This document shows positions 44,464-51,646 of a stretch of DNA of 64,000 nt, piece after piece. Made by a program: the position numbers and the translations under genes. The stretch spans positions 1-64,000 of the forward strand of contig NZ_JAEKGC010000003.1 in the NCBI RefSeq assembly GCF_016405885.1, given 5' to 3'. Within the stretch, counting starts at the first letter, position 1, and the number at the start of each line of letters is the position of its first letter. The notes under the pieces are model-generated. The model was not told the origin of the DNA, made no database searches, and worked only from the letters and a program-made list of their open reading frames with translations. The DNA is from Arthrobacter sp. MSA 4-2 (GTDB taxonomy: Bacteria; Actinomycetota; Actinomycetes; Actinomycetales; Micrococcaceae).

Positions 44464-46412
44464 GGATTTTCCCCACCCGCCTCCTGGTGGTCCTGACCCT
44501 CCTGCTGGGCATCAACTATCTCGCATGGCGCTGGCTGGAATCCCTCAACTGGGACGCCTGGTGGATCGCGGTTCCCCTGGTGGCCGCGGAGACCTACAGC
44601 CTGATCGACGTCGGGCTGTTCGGGCTGACCGTGTGGAAGAAGAAGGAGCGCACGGCCCCGCCCGCCCCCGCCGATGCAACTGTCGACGTCTTCATCACCA
44701 CCTACAACGAGCCTCCGGAGATGGTGCTGGAGACCGCACTCGCGGCGAAGACCATCCGGCACCCGCACAGCACCTGGATCCTCGACGACGGAGGACGCGA
44801 GGAGGTGCGGGAGCTGGCACGGCAGCATGGCCTCGGCTACCTCACGCGGGGCCCGGACTGGGCGGACCGGCCCCGGCACGCCAAGGCGGGCAACCTCAAC
44901 AACGCACTCATGGAGACCCAGGGCGAGTTCCTGCTGATCCTCGACGCCGACCAGATCCCCGATCCCGCGATCCTCGAGAAGACCCTCGGCTACTTCAACA
45001 ACCGGCGGGTGGCCCTGGTCCAGACCCCGCAGTACTTCGCCAATGTGCCCGACGACGACCCGCTGGGCAGCCAGGCCCCGCTGTTCTATGGACCGATCCA
45101 GCAGGGTAAAGACGGCTGGAACGCGGCCTTCTTCTGCGGATCCAATGCCGTCCTGCGGCGCGAGGCCCTCATGCAGCTCGGCCTGGCCGGCTACGTCAAG
45201 GAGATCGAGCAGGGCGTCACCAGGGCACTGAAGGCCTCCCGGACCGCCCTGCGCCGGGCCCGCAGATCGCCCGAGGCGGCCGACCCCCTGGTCGCGGGGC
45301 TGCTCGACGACGTCGAGTCGGCAACGGAGCGGGCGCGGGCGGAACTGCGCGCGGGGGTGTCCCTCAGCGAGGTCACCTACCGGGTCCGCCGGACCGTCGA
45401 CGGCGCCGTGCAGTCCCTGGTCGGCGCCGACTTCTTATCGCTGGAGGCCGACCTGGCCGACATTGCGGCCCTCGAACAGGGTACGGAACCCGCCCTTCCT
45501 AGCGGGGGCGAACTGGACGGCGCGATCGAACGCATGTCCCACCGCGACCTGTCCCCGCTGGCGGCCCTGGCGTCGGTCCAGGCGGTCCTCGACGCCCTCT
45601 CGATCGAGCGCTCCGCGGAGGCCCAGCCGATCATGCCGATGGCGACCATCTCCGTCACCGAGGACATGGCCACCTCCATGGGGATGCACGCCATGGGCTG
45701 GCAGAGCGTCTACCACCACGAAATCCTCGCCACCGGACTGGCCCCCGAGGACCTTTCGACCATGCTGACGCAGCGGCTGCGCTGGGCGCAGGGCACCATC
45801 CAGGTCCTGCTGCGGGAGAATCCGCTGGTCCGCCGCGGCCTGGGACTGGCGCAGCGCCTGATGTACTTTGCGACGATGTGGTCCTACCTCAGCGGCTTCG
45901 CGGCCGTCGTCTACTTCGCCGCCCCGGTCATCTACCTCACCCTCGGCGTGCTTCCGGTGACCGGGATCAGTTCCGAGTTCTTCCTCCGCTTCGTGCCGTT
46001 CATGGTGGTCAACCAGCTGCTGTTCGCGGTCACCGGCCGGGGCATCCCCACCTGGCGCGGCCAGCAGTACAGCCTGGCCCTGTTCCCGACGTGGATCCGG
46101 GCCTGCACGACGGCGGCCCGCAACGTGTGGTTCGGGCGCCCGCTGGGCTTCGCCGTCACCCCCAAGACCCGCCAGGAATCCGGACCCCGCTGGGACCTGA
46201 TCCGGCCGCAGCTGATCGTGATGGCACTGCTCGCCGCAGCACTTATGGTGGGGGTGGTCAGGCTTGCGGCCGGGCTCAACGAGCCGATCGGAACCCTCGT
46301 CAACGTGGCCTGGGTGGCCTTCGACCTGCTGGTCCTCAGTGTGCTGATCAAGGCAGTAAAGTACAAGGGGTTCACCCCCGAAAAGAGGAGCGTAGATGCG
46401 GTTCAGCACTGA
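44460..46412 (+). CDS. Cellulose-synthase-like glycosyltransferase 2 with an extra domain
   Basis: A 650-residue processive GT2. Two membrane helices open it (about 5-25, 36-58). The catalytic core has DVFITTYNEPPEMV, DDGG at 109-112, DAD at 162-164, FFCGSNAVLRREAL at 224-237, TED at 400-402 and the QRLRW (QxxRW) motif at 438-442. Four or more helices follow (about 465-620). No PilZ domain is seen. In BcsA-type enzymes FFCGS and TED are about 20 residues apart; here about 150 mostly helical residues (about 242-395) lie between. It overlaps its neighbours on both sides, so the polymer it makes is probably under control of the partner-switching proteins. Polymer unknown. Confidence 0.88.
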   Translation: MRIFPTRLLVVLTLLLGINYLAWRWLESLNWDAWWIAVPLVAAETYSLIDVGLFGLTVWKKKERTAPPAPADATVDVFITTYNEPPEMVLETALAAKTIRHPHSTWILDDGGREEVRELARQHGLGYLTRGPDWADRPRHAKAGNLNNALMETQGEFLLILDADQIPDPAILEKTLGYFNNRRVALVQTPQYFANVPDDDPLGSQAPLFYGPIQQGKDGWNAAFFCGSNAVLRREALMQLGLAGYVKEIEQGVTRALKASRTALRRARRSPEAADPLVAGLLDDVESATERARAELRAGVSLSEVTYRVRRTVDGAVQSLVGADFLSLEADLADIAALEQGTEPALPSGGELDGAIERMSHRDLSPLAALASVQAVLDALSIERSAEAQPIMPMATISVTEDMATSMGMHAMGWQSVYHHEILATGLAPEDLSTMLTQRLRWAQGTIQVLLRENPLVRRGLGLAQRLMYFATMWSYLSGFAAVVYFAAPVIYLTLGVLPVTGISSEFFLRFVPFMVVNQLLFAVTGRGIPTWRGQQYSLALFPTWIRACTTAARNVWFGRPLGFAVTPKTRQESGPRWDLIRPQLIVMALLAAALMVGVVRLAAGLNEPIGTLVNVAWVAFDLLVLSVLIKAVKYKGFTPEKRSVDAVQH

Positions 46413-46728
46413 ACAGAAGGACTCCTACACCGAGGTGTCCGGCACCGGACGGCTCAATATGGTTGCGGCGCCGAAGCTGCGCGAGGTGGTCGGCGAAGTG
46501 GTCTCGGCGGGAAACAAGCGCATCGTCCTCAATATGCTGGCCACTGACTTCATCGACTCCTCGGGCCTGGGCGCCCTGATCGGCTGCCTGAAGATGGCCC
46601 GCCAGGCCGGCGGAGACCTCCGCATCGCCTGTGTGCAGCCCCAGGTGAAGATGGTCCTGGAGCTGACCAGCATGAACCGGGTCCTGACACCGCATGCCAC
46701 GGCCGAAGGCGCCTTCTCCAATGACTGA
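46396..46728 (+). CDS. STAS domain anti-sigma factor antagonist
   Basis: A 110-residue single STAS domain like SpoIIAA/RsbV. The phosphorylation loop is LATDFIDSSGLGALIG, with serine at 55 or 56 as the kinase target. GTGRLNMVAAPKLREVV is the usual first part. It starts 17 bases inside the glycosyltransferase gene and its stop overlaps the kinase gene by 8 bases, so all are translated together. In partner switching it binds the kinase when unphosphorylated; here it may instead or also act on the glycosyltransferase (inference). Confidence 0.92.
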   Translation: MRFSTEQKDSYTEVSGTGRLNMVAAPKLREVVGEVVSAGNKRIVLNMLATDFIDSSGLGALIGCLKMARQAGGDLRIACVQPQVKMVLELTSMNRVLTPHATAEGAFSND

Positions 46729-47149
46729 GGTGCTCGCCCAGCGCGCCTACCAGGCGCCCGCGACCCCCGAGGCGATCGACGAACTCCACACCGAGCTCGA
46801 CCGGATCTGGGAGGTCGCCTCCTTCGTTCCCGAACTCGACCAGATGGCCTTCACCACCGCGGTGATCGAGTCCGCCTCGAACGTGGTGCAGCACGGCGTC
46901 GCGGTGCCCGGCGGCGAGCTCCGGCTGGCCGTCACGCTGACCGTCATGGCCTCGGTGCTGCAGGCCCGCATCTCGGAGATCGGTGCCGTGCCCTCGCCGG
47001 AGATGCCGTCGGGCTCCCTGCCCGACGACGACGAGGAGAGCGGCCGGGGCCTGGCCCTGATCGAGGCGCTGATGACCACGATCACCGTGGAACTGCGGGG
47101 CGAAACGAAGACCTGGGTGCTTTCGCGGGAGATCGAAACCCCGGCCTGA
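46721..47149 (+). CDS. ATP-binding anti-sigma-type serine kinase (HATPase, RsbW-like)
   Basis: A 142-residue GHKL ATPase of the RsbW/SpoIIAB type. The N box is TAVIESASNVVQHG (Glu, Asn and His present) and the G box ESGRGLALIEAL. It would phosphorylate the STAS protein and might bind a sigma factor, but none is encoded nearby. ATG 46721 overlaps the STAS stop by 8 bases; an upstream in-frame ATG at 46694 is less likely. It is the last gene of the operon. Confidence 0.9.
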   Translation: MTEVLAQRAYQAPATPEAIDELHTELDRIWEVASFVPELDQMAFTTAVIESASNVVQHGVAVPGGELRLAVTLTVMASVLQARISEIGAVPSPEMPSGSLPDDDEESGRGLALIEALMTTITVELRGETKTWVLSREIETPA

Positions 47150-47170
47150 CCCACCCCTGAAAAGGACTTC

Positions 47171-47791
47171 ATGACCGCCGCGTCCCAGATCGCCCTGATC
47201 CTTGACCTGCTGGGCGTCTTCTTCTTCGCCGTCTCAGGCTCCCTGCTGGCCGCACGCAAGGGCTTCGACCTCGTGGGCTCGCTGCTGCTTGCCTCCCTCG
47301 CGGGCCTCGGCGGCGGCGTCGCGCGCGACGTCATCATCGACACCCCGCCGGCGGCGTTCAGCAATCCGGCCTACCTCATTCCTCCCCTGCTGGCGACGGT
47401 GCTGGTCTACTTCACCGTGGCGGGGGTGGAACGGATCAAGCGGGTCGTGGTCATCTTCGACGCCGGCGGGCTGGCCCTGTTCTGCGTCACCGGGACCGTG
47501 AAGGCCCTGGATTTTGGCCTCAACCCCGTTGCCGCCGTCCTGCTGGGCGTGACGACCGGGGTGGGCGGGGGCCTGCTGCGGGACGTGGTGGCCAACGAGG
47601 TGCCGCAGCTGTTCGACCCGCGCGACATCTACGCGCTCCCCGCCATGCTTGGCGCCGCCGTCGTGGCCCTGCTCGTCGGGGCCGGGTGGTTCAACCTGTT
47701 CAGCGGCACCGCGGCCGCGTCCGTCGTCTTTGTGCTGCGCCTGCTGTCCTGGCGGTACGGGTGGCGGGCACCGCTCGCATCGCGGACCTAG
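47171..47791 (+). CDS. TRIC family cation channel protein (UPF0126)
   Basis: A 206-residue membrane protein with seven hydrophobic segments in two repeats, each with a glycine-rich signature: LAGLGGGVARDVIIDTPP and TGVGGGLLRDVVANEVP. These are diagnostic of the YadS/UPF0126 family, prokaryotic homologs of trimeric intracellular cation channels. ATG 47171 has AAAAGGA close upstream. It lies 21 bases after the HATPase stop and may be read through from that operon, although no functional link is evident. Confidence 0.93.
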   Translation: MTAASQIALILDLLGVFFFAVSGSLLAARKGFDLVGSLLLASLAGLGGGVARDVIIDTPPAAFSNPAYLIPPLLATVLVYFTVAGVERIKRVVVIFDAGGLALFCVTGTVKALDFGLNPVAAVLLGVTTGVGGGLLRDVVANEVPQLFDPRDIYALPAMLGAAVVALLVGAGWFNLFSGTAAASVVFVLRLLSWRYGWRAPLASRT

Positions 47792-47865
47792 GCGGCGGGC
47801 CGGTCACCGTGCCCCGCATTGGAGGATAGGATGGAGCCTTCCCCCAATCCCATCTGGAGTTTTTC

Positions 47866-48291
47866 GTGACCGAGCTGTTCCTGGACAAGTTCCGTGCCCT
47901 GGTTCCTGCCTACTTTGACGACCAGTGGGAAGAGGAGGACGGCCTCTCGCCCGCCGAGATCGACGAGCTGATGGAGGGGAAGAATTTCCCGCTGCCCCAG
48001 GCCCTGCGCGAGTTCTACCTCGCCGTCGGGGCGACCGAGGACATCATGGAGGCGTTCCACTTCTTCTGGGACCCGGACGAGCTTGAGATCGAAGACGGCT
48101 TCCTGCTGTTCCTTGAGGACGAGGACGAGCAGTACACCTGGGGCATGCGCGCCGACCAACTGTCGGTGCCCGACCCGATCATCTGGCGCCGCAACAATGC
48201 CCGCGGCGAGTGGCAGAGCGAAGAGGGAACGTTCAGCGAGTATGTCCTGGACCTGTTCGAGTGGGTGTTCGAAGACACCGACGAGGACTGA
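47866..48291 (+). CDS. SMI1/KNR4 (SUKH-like) family protein
   Basis: A 141-residue very acidic protein that looks like the SUKH fold: LSPAEIDELM followed by FPLPQALREFYLAVG, an aromatic strand stretch AFHFFWDPDELEIEDGFLLFLEDEDEQYTWGM, then DPIIWRRN. SUKH proteins include immunity proteins of toxin systems as well as housekeeping members; no toxin gene is adjacent. GTG 47866 has GGAG six bases upstream. It lies one base before the HIT gene, so the two are probably co-transcribed. Assignment rests on pattern resemblance only. Confidence 0.68.
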   Translation: MTELFLDKFRALVPAYFDDQWEEEDGLSPAEIDELMEGKNFPLPQALREFYLAVGATEDIMEAFHFFWDPDELEIEDGFLLFLEDEDEQYTWGMRADQLSVPDPIIWRRNNARGEWQSEEGTFSEYVLDLFEWVFEDTDED

Positions 48292-48292
48292 G

Positions 48293-48763
48293 ATGTCCGA
48301 GTTCGTCAACCACGCCCCGGAGGGTTACCAGTGTCCCTTCTGCGACCTGGCCCGCGGCAATTTCGATAACCCGCGCAACCTCTGCCGGCCCGGGGACATC
48401 ATTTACGCCGACGACCTCGCCCTCGCCTTCATCGCCTCGCACGGATTCGCGCCGAACCCGGGCCACGTGCTGGTGACACCGCGCGCCCACTTCGAACTGC
48501 TGTACGAACTTCCCGACGACGTGGCCTCGCGCATCATGCTCCTCACCCGGGACCTTGCCGTGGCGATCAAGAGGGCGTGGCAGCCCGACGGCGTCTCCAC
48601 CCGCCAGCACAACGAACCCGCGGGCAGCCAGCATGTCTGGCACTACCACCAGCATGTCCTGCCGCGGTGGCACGATGACGGTTTCTATTTCACCCCCAAA
48701 CGCCCCATCGTCGACCCCGAGGTGCGCGCCCGGAAAGCACGGGAACTCCGCGCCTTCCTGTGA
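48293..48763 (+). CDS. HIT family protein
   Basis: A 156-residue histidine-triad nucleotide hydrolase or transferase. The triad is HVWHYHQHVLPRW near residue 108-120, with CPFCDLARG near the N-terminus (a possible zinc pair) and NPGHVLVTPRAH as the second conserved region. ATG 48293 has GAGGA five bases upstream, within the end of the SUKH-like gene. The exact substrate (AMP-lysine, Ap4A or other) cannot be told. Confidence 0.92.
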   Translation: MSEFVNHAPEGYQCPFCDLARGNFDNPRNLCRPGDIIYADDLALAFIASHGFAPNPGHVLVTPRAHFELLYELPDDVASRIMLLTRDLAVAIKRAWQPDGVSTRQHNEPAGSQHVWHYHQHVLPRWHDDGFYFTPKRPIVDPEVRARKARELRAFL

Positions 48764-48815
48764 CCGGGGCCCATCTGTGGCAGGGTGTTCCGTCGCCATA
48801 GGTCCGCGGCCCACC

Positions 48816-48876
48816 GTCCGGCACCGGACCCCTGCAGTCCGGTACCGGACCCTTGCGATCCGGCACCCTCCGGTGC
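48816..48876 (+). repeat. Three 21-bp direct repeats built on a 12-bp palindrome
   Basis: Units at 48816-48836 and 48837-48857 are 21 bases each, followed by a degenerate third (48858-48876). The core TCCGGTACCGGA is a perfect palindrome in unit 2 and TCCGGCACCGGA in unit 1. The spacing of two helical turns suggests a protein-binding array. It overlaps a promoter-like sequence. Confidence 0.7.
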
Positions 48877-48882
48877 TATTAA
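48853..48882 (+). promoter_or_regulatory. Candidate promoter of the 111-residue protein
   Basis: TTGCGA (48853-48858) and TATTAA (48877-48882) with an 18-base spacer, embedded in the direct repeats. A hairpin GTCCCGG-AGCTG-CCGGGAC follows at 48890-48908, in the leader of the gene starting at 48964. Confidence 0.45.
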
Positions 48883-48963
48883 AAGAGGTGTCCCGGAGCT
48901 GCCGGGACGGCAAAAACATATGCGGCCATTGTGTAATTGAAAGCTGGTTTTGCAGGGGTTCCC

Positions 48964-49299
48964 ATGTTGACGCATTCCGTCGAGTCCCGTGAAGAATTCG
49001 CGGTGTCCGGGTTCGTCGAATTGATGTGCCTTGAGGATGATTTCCTCGATGCCGAATTCCAGGAAATTGTCGAGAGGATCGACCCTCCTGACCGCGTCCG
49101 CGGTATAGCCGCCCCGGCCCGCCGCCGCGGGAAAGGCACCGATACCGCCCAGGGCGGCCACCGGCCCCGCCGGCCGCGGGAGCACGGCAGCCGGACGCCG
49201 CCGGCGGCCCGGGAGCGTTCGCCCCCGACCCTGCAGCACCGGAAGCGGTGCCCGACCTCCCAGCGCCTCAGGGCCCCTCGCGCGCCCGCCCATCCTTGA
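48964..49299 (+). CDS. Hypothetical protein, acidic N-terminus and basic tail
   Basis: A 111-residue protein I do not recognise. The first 45 residues are acidic and look folded (VESREEFAVSGFVELMCLEDDFLDAEFQEIVERID stretch), while residues about 50-111 are very basic and Pro/Arg-rich, probably disordered and perhaps nucleic-acid-binding. ATG 48964 has AGGGG five bases upstream. Its own promoter-like sequence and repeat array lie 80-150 bases upstream. The C-terminal part could also be chance coding, so the end is less sure than the start. Confidence 0.55.
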   Translation: MLTHSVESREEFAVSGFVELMCLEDDFLDAEFQEIVERIDPPDRVRGIAAPARRRGKGTDTAQGGHRPRRPREHGSRTPPAARERSPPTLQHRKRCPTSQRLRAPRAPAHP

Positions 49300-49421
49300 C
49301 AGCCGGCCGGCCGTGCCGCCCATGATTAAGCAGTCCTAGTAATCGGCGGTGCCGGCTCGGCCGGACCGGCACCCGGCGCGCAGGGCGCCGCCGCCCTCCC
49401 GGCCGGTCGGGAGTAACCCGA

Positions 49422-50528
49422 ATGCGACGACCTCGGAACGTCCACCGCAGCGGGCTGGGCCCCCTGGCGCCGCTCGTGCTCGTCCTGGCGGTGCTGACCG
49501 GCTGCACCGCGTTCGAAGGCAATGGGGACCCCGACCCCGGCCCGACAGCCACCCGGACGGAGCAGTCCGCCGAGGCGGGGAGCGGGGAAGGGCAGGGTCC
49601 CGGGTCCGCGGAACGGGAGGACGCCGCCCTGTCCATCCCGGAGATCGTTGAGGCCGTTCAGCCCTCGGTGGTGACCATCTTCACCGAGGGCGGGCTCGGC
49701 AGCGGGGTGATCTACTCCGAGGACGGCCTGATCATCACCAATGAACACGTGGTGCGCAACAACACCGAGGTGGAGGTGGCCTTCGCCGACGGCCAGCGGG
49801 TGGCCGGCACCGTGACCGCCGCCGACCGGGTCTCCGACCTCGCCCTGGTCCAGGCCGACCGGGAGGACCTGCCTGCGGCGCAGTTCCAGGAACGGCTGCC
49901 GGAGATCGGGGAACTGGCGGTGGTGATCGGCTCTCCCCTCGGCTTCGAGAACACCGTGACGTCCGGGATCATCTCGGGTCTGCACCGGCAGATCCCCGGC
50001 TCGGCCTCAAGGAGCCAGTCGCTTGTGGATCTGATCCAGACAGACGCCGCGATCAGTCCCGGCAACTCGGGTGGCGCCGTGGTCAACGGCCAGGGCGAGA
50101 TCATCGGGATCAGCGAGGCGTACATCCCGCCCCAGACCGGGGCCGTCTCACTGGGGTTCGCCATCCCCGCCCCAACGGCAACCGCCATTGCCGAGGAACT
50201 GCTCGAGGACGGCACCGCCGACCACGCCTATCTGGGCCTGACCCCCGGCACCATCACGCCGCAGATCGCCCAGCAGCTGCGCGTCGAGGACACCACGGGC
50301 GCCGTGGTGATCTCGGTGGCGGAGGGCGGGCCGGCCGGCGAGGCGGGGCTCCGCCCGGGGGACATCATCACGTCCCTCGACGGGGAGGAAGTGGCTTCCC
50401 CCGAAGACCTGCTGGCGGTGCTGCGCCGCCTCGATCCCGGCGATACCGTCGACGTCGAGTTCAACCGCGGAAGCGATGGGGAGCGGGCCCGGATCGAGCT
50501 GACGGAGCGGCCGACCGAGGGCCTGTGA
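49422..50528 (+). CDS. HtrA-like S1C serine protease, lipoprotein
   Basis: A 368-residue trypsin-like protease with a PDZ domain. A lipoprotein signal peptide ends in LAVLTGC (Cys28). A Gly/Glu/Ser-rich linker (about 30-68) leads to the protease domain with His in ITNEHVV, Asp in DRVSDLALV and Ser in SPGNSGGAVV. The PDZ domain is at about 265-355 (AYLGLTPGTITPQIA, GPAGEAGLRPGDIITSLDG). It acts outside the membrane in protein quality control or signalling. ATG 49422 has GGGAG about 9 bases upstream. It is convergent with the prenyl synthase gene. Confidence 0.93.
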   Translation: MRRPRNVHRSGLGPLAPLVLVLAVLTGCTAFEGNGDPDPGPTATRTEQSAEAGSGEGQGPGSAEREDAALSIPEIVEAVQPSVVTIFTEGGLGSGVIYSEDGLIITNEHVVRNNTEVEVAFADGQRVAGTVTAADRVSDLALVQADREDLPAAQFQERLPEIGELAVVIGSPLGFENTVTSGIISGLHRQIPGSASRSQSLVDLIQTDAAISPGNSGGAVVNGQGEIIGISEAYIPPQTGAVSLGFAIPAPTATAIAEELLEDGTADHAYLGLTPGTITPQIAQQLRVEDTTGAVVISVAEGGPAGEAGLRPGDIITSLDGEEVASPEDLLAVLRRLDPGDTVDVEFNRGSDGERARIELTERPTEGL

Positions 50529-50542
50529 CCTCCGGCGGGGGG

Positions 50543-51637
50543 TTACACGTCCCGGCTGACGACAGCCTGTGCGAAGCTCGTGAGGGCCTGCTTCACCACG
50601 CTCTCGGGCAGGGGCTCCAGGGCGGCCACTGCGTCGTCGGCCCAGCGCTGGGCGAAGGCCCACGCCTCCTGGGTCTGCGGGTGCGCACGCACCGCGGCCA
50701 CCGCCTCCCCGAGCGCCTCATCGGAGCTGAGGTCGCCGTCGACGAGGGCCAGCACGTCCGCGGCGGAGGCGTCACCGGCGGCGGCGGCGCGCCGCAGCAG
50801 GATGACCGGCAGCGTCGGCACCCCCTCGCGCAGGTCGGTGCCAGGCGACTTCCCGGAGGTCACCTTCAGCCCGGTGACGTCGATGACGTCGTCGGCAAGC
50901 TGGAAGGCCACCCCGACCTTCTCGCCGTACTCCACCATGACGTCGATGACTTCCTGGGAGGTGTTGGCGAACAGCGCGCCCAGCTGGCCCGAGGCTGCCA
51001 CGAGGGAGCCGGTCTTGTCGGCGATGACCGAGAGGTAATGCTCGAGCGGGTCCTGATTCTCGCGCGGCCCGACGGTCTCGTGGAGCTGCCCGAGGCACAG
51101 CCGCTCGAAGGTGCGGGCCTGGATCCCGAGCGCCTCTCCTCCAAGTTCGGACACCAGGATCGAGGCCCGGGCGAAGATCAGGTCCCCGGTGAGGATGGCC
51201 ACGGTGTTGCCCCACACCTCGTGGGCCGTCGGGGCGCCCCGGCGGTAGGGCGCCGAGTCCATCACATCGTCGTGGTACAGGGTGGCCAGGTGGGTCAGCT
51301 CGACGACGACGGCGGCCTGGACCACCTCGGGCCGGCCGGGGTCGCCAAGGTGGGAGGCCAGGAGCGTCAGGAGCGGACGGATGCGCTTCCCACCGGCCTC
51401 CACGAGGTGGCGGGAGGTGGCGTCGGCGAGCCTGTCGGCGCTGGCAATGGCCCCGCGGAGCTGCTTTTCCACCTCGGTGAGGCAGGAGGAGACGGCGGGG
51501 CCGAGGTCGGGATCGTCGGCGATGAGCGCGAAGCCGGGCGGCAGCTTGAAGGAGGAAAAGCCGTCGTCCGGGTTCTCAGCGGTGTCGAGCGTGCCGTTTT
51601 CCACGCTGGTCATGCCGGAGTCGAAGGAGGAAGTCAC
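50543..51637 (-). CDS. Polyprenyl diphosphate synthase (menaquinone side chain)
   Basis: A 364-residue all-helical trans-prenyl synthase. The first aspartate motif is LYHDDVMDSAPYRRG and the second FQLADDVIDVTG; GGKRIRPLLTLL binds diphosphate. Short DDxxD spacing fits bacterial long-chain (hepta- to octaprenyl) synthases. GTG 51637 is used with AGG 8 bases upstream; GTG/ATG alternatives downstream (for example 51613) exist. It follows menG and menJ on the same strand with a 9-base gap, so it makes the menaquinone tail. Confidence 0.93.
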   Translation of the reverse strand: MTSSFDSGMTSVENGTLDTAENPDDGFSSFKLPPGFALIADDPDLGPAVSSCLTEVEKQLRGAIASADRLADATSRHLVEAGGKRIRPLLTLLASHLGDPGRPEVVQAAVVVELTHLATLYHDDVMDSAPYRRGAPTAHEVWGNTVAILTGDLIFARASILVSELGGEALGIQARTFERLCLGQLHETVGPRENQDPLEHYLSVIADKTGSLVAASGQLGALFANTSQEVIDVMVEYGEKVGVAFQLADDVIDVTGLKVTSGKSPGTDLREGVPTLPVILLRRAAAAGDASAADVLALVDGDLSSDEALGEAVAAVRAHPQTQEAWAFAQRWADDAVAALEPLPESVVKQALTSFAQAVVSRDV

Positions 51638-51646
51638 TGTATAAGC

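Noticed and set aside
46721-47149. An anti-sigma factor with its sigma factor in the operon.
   Set aside because: No sigma factor gene lies in or beside the operon; the next gene is a TRIC-type channel.
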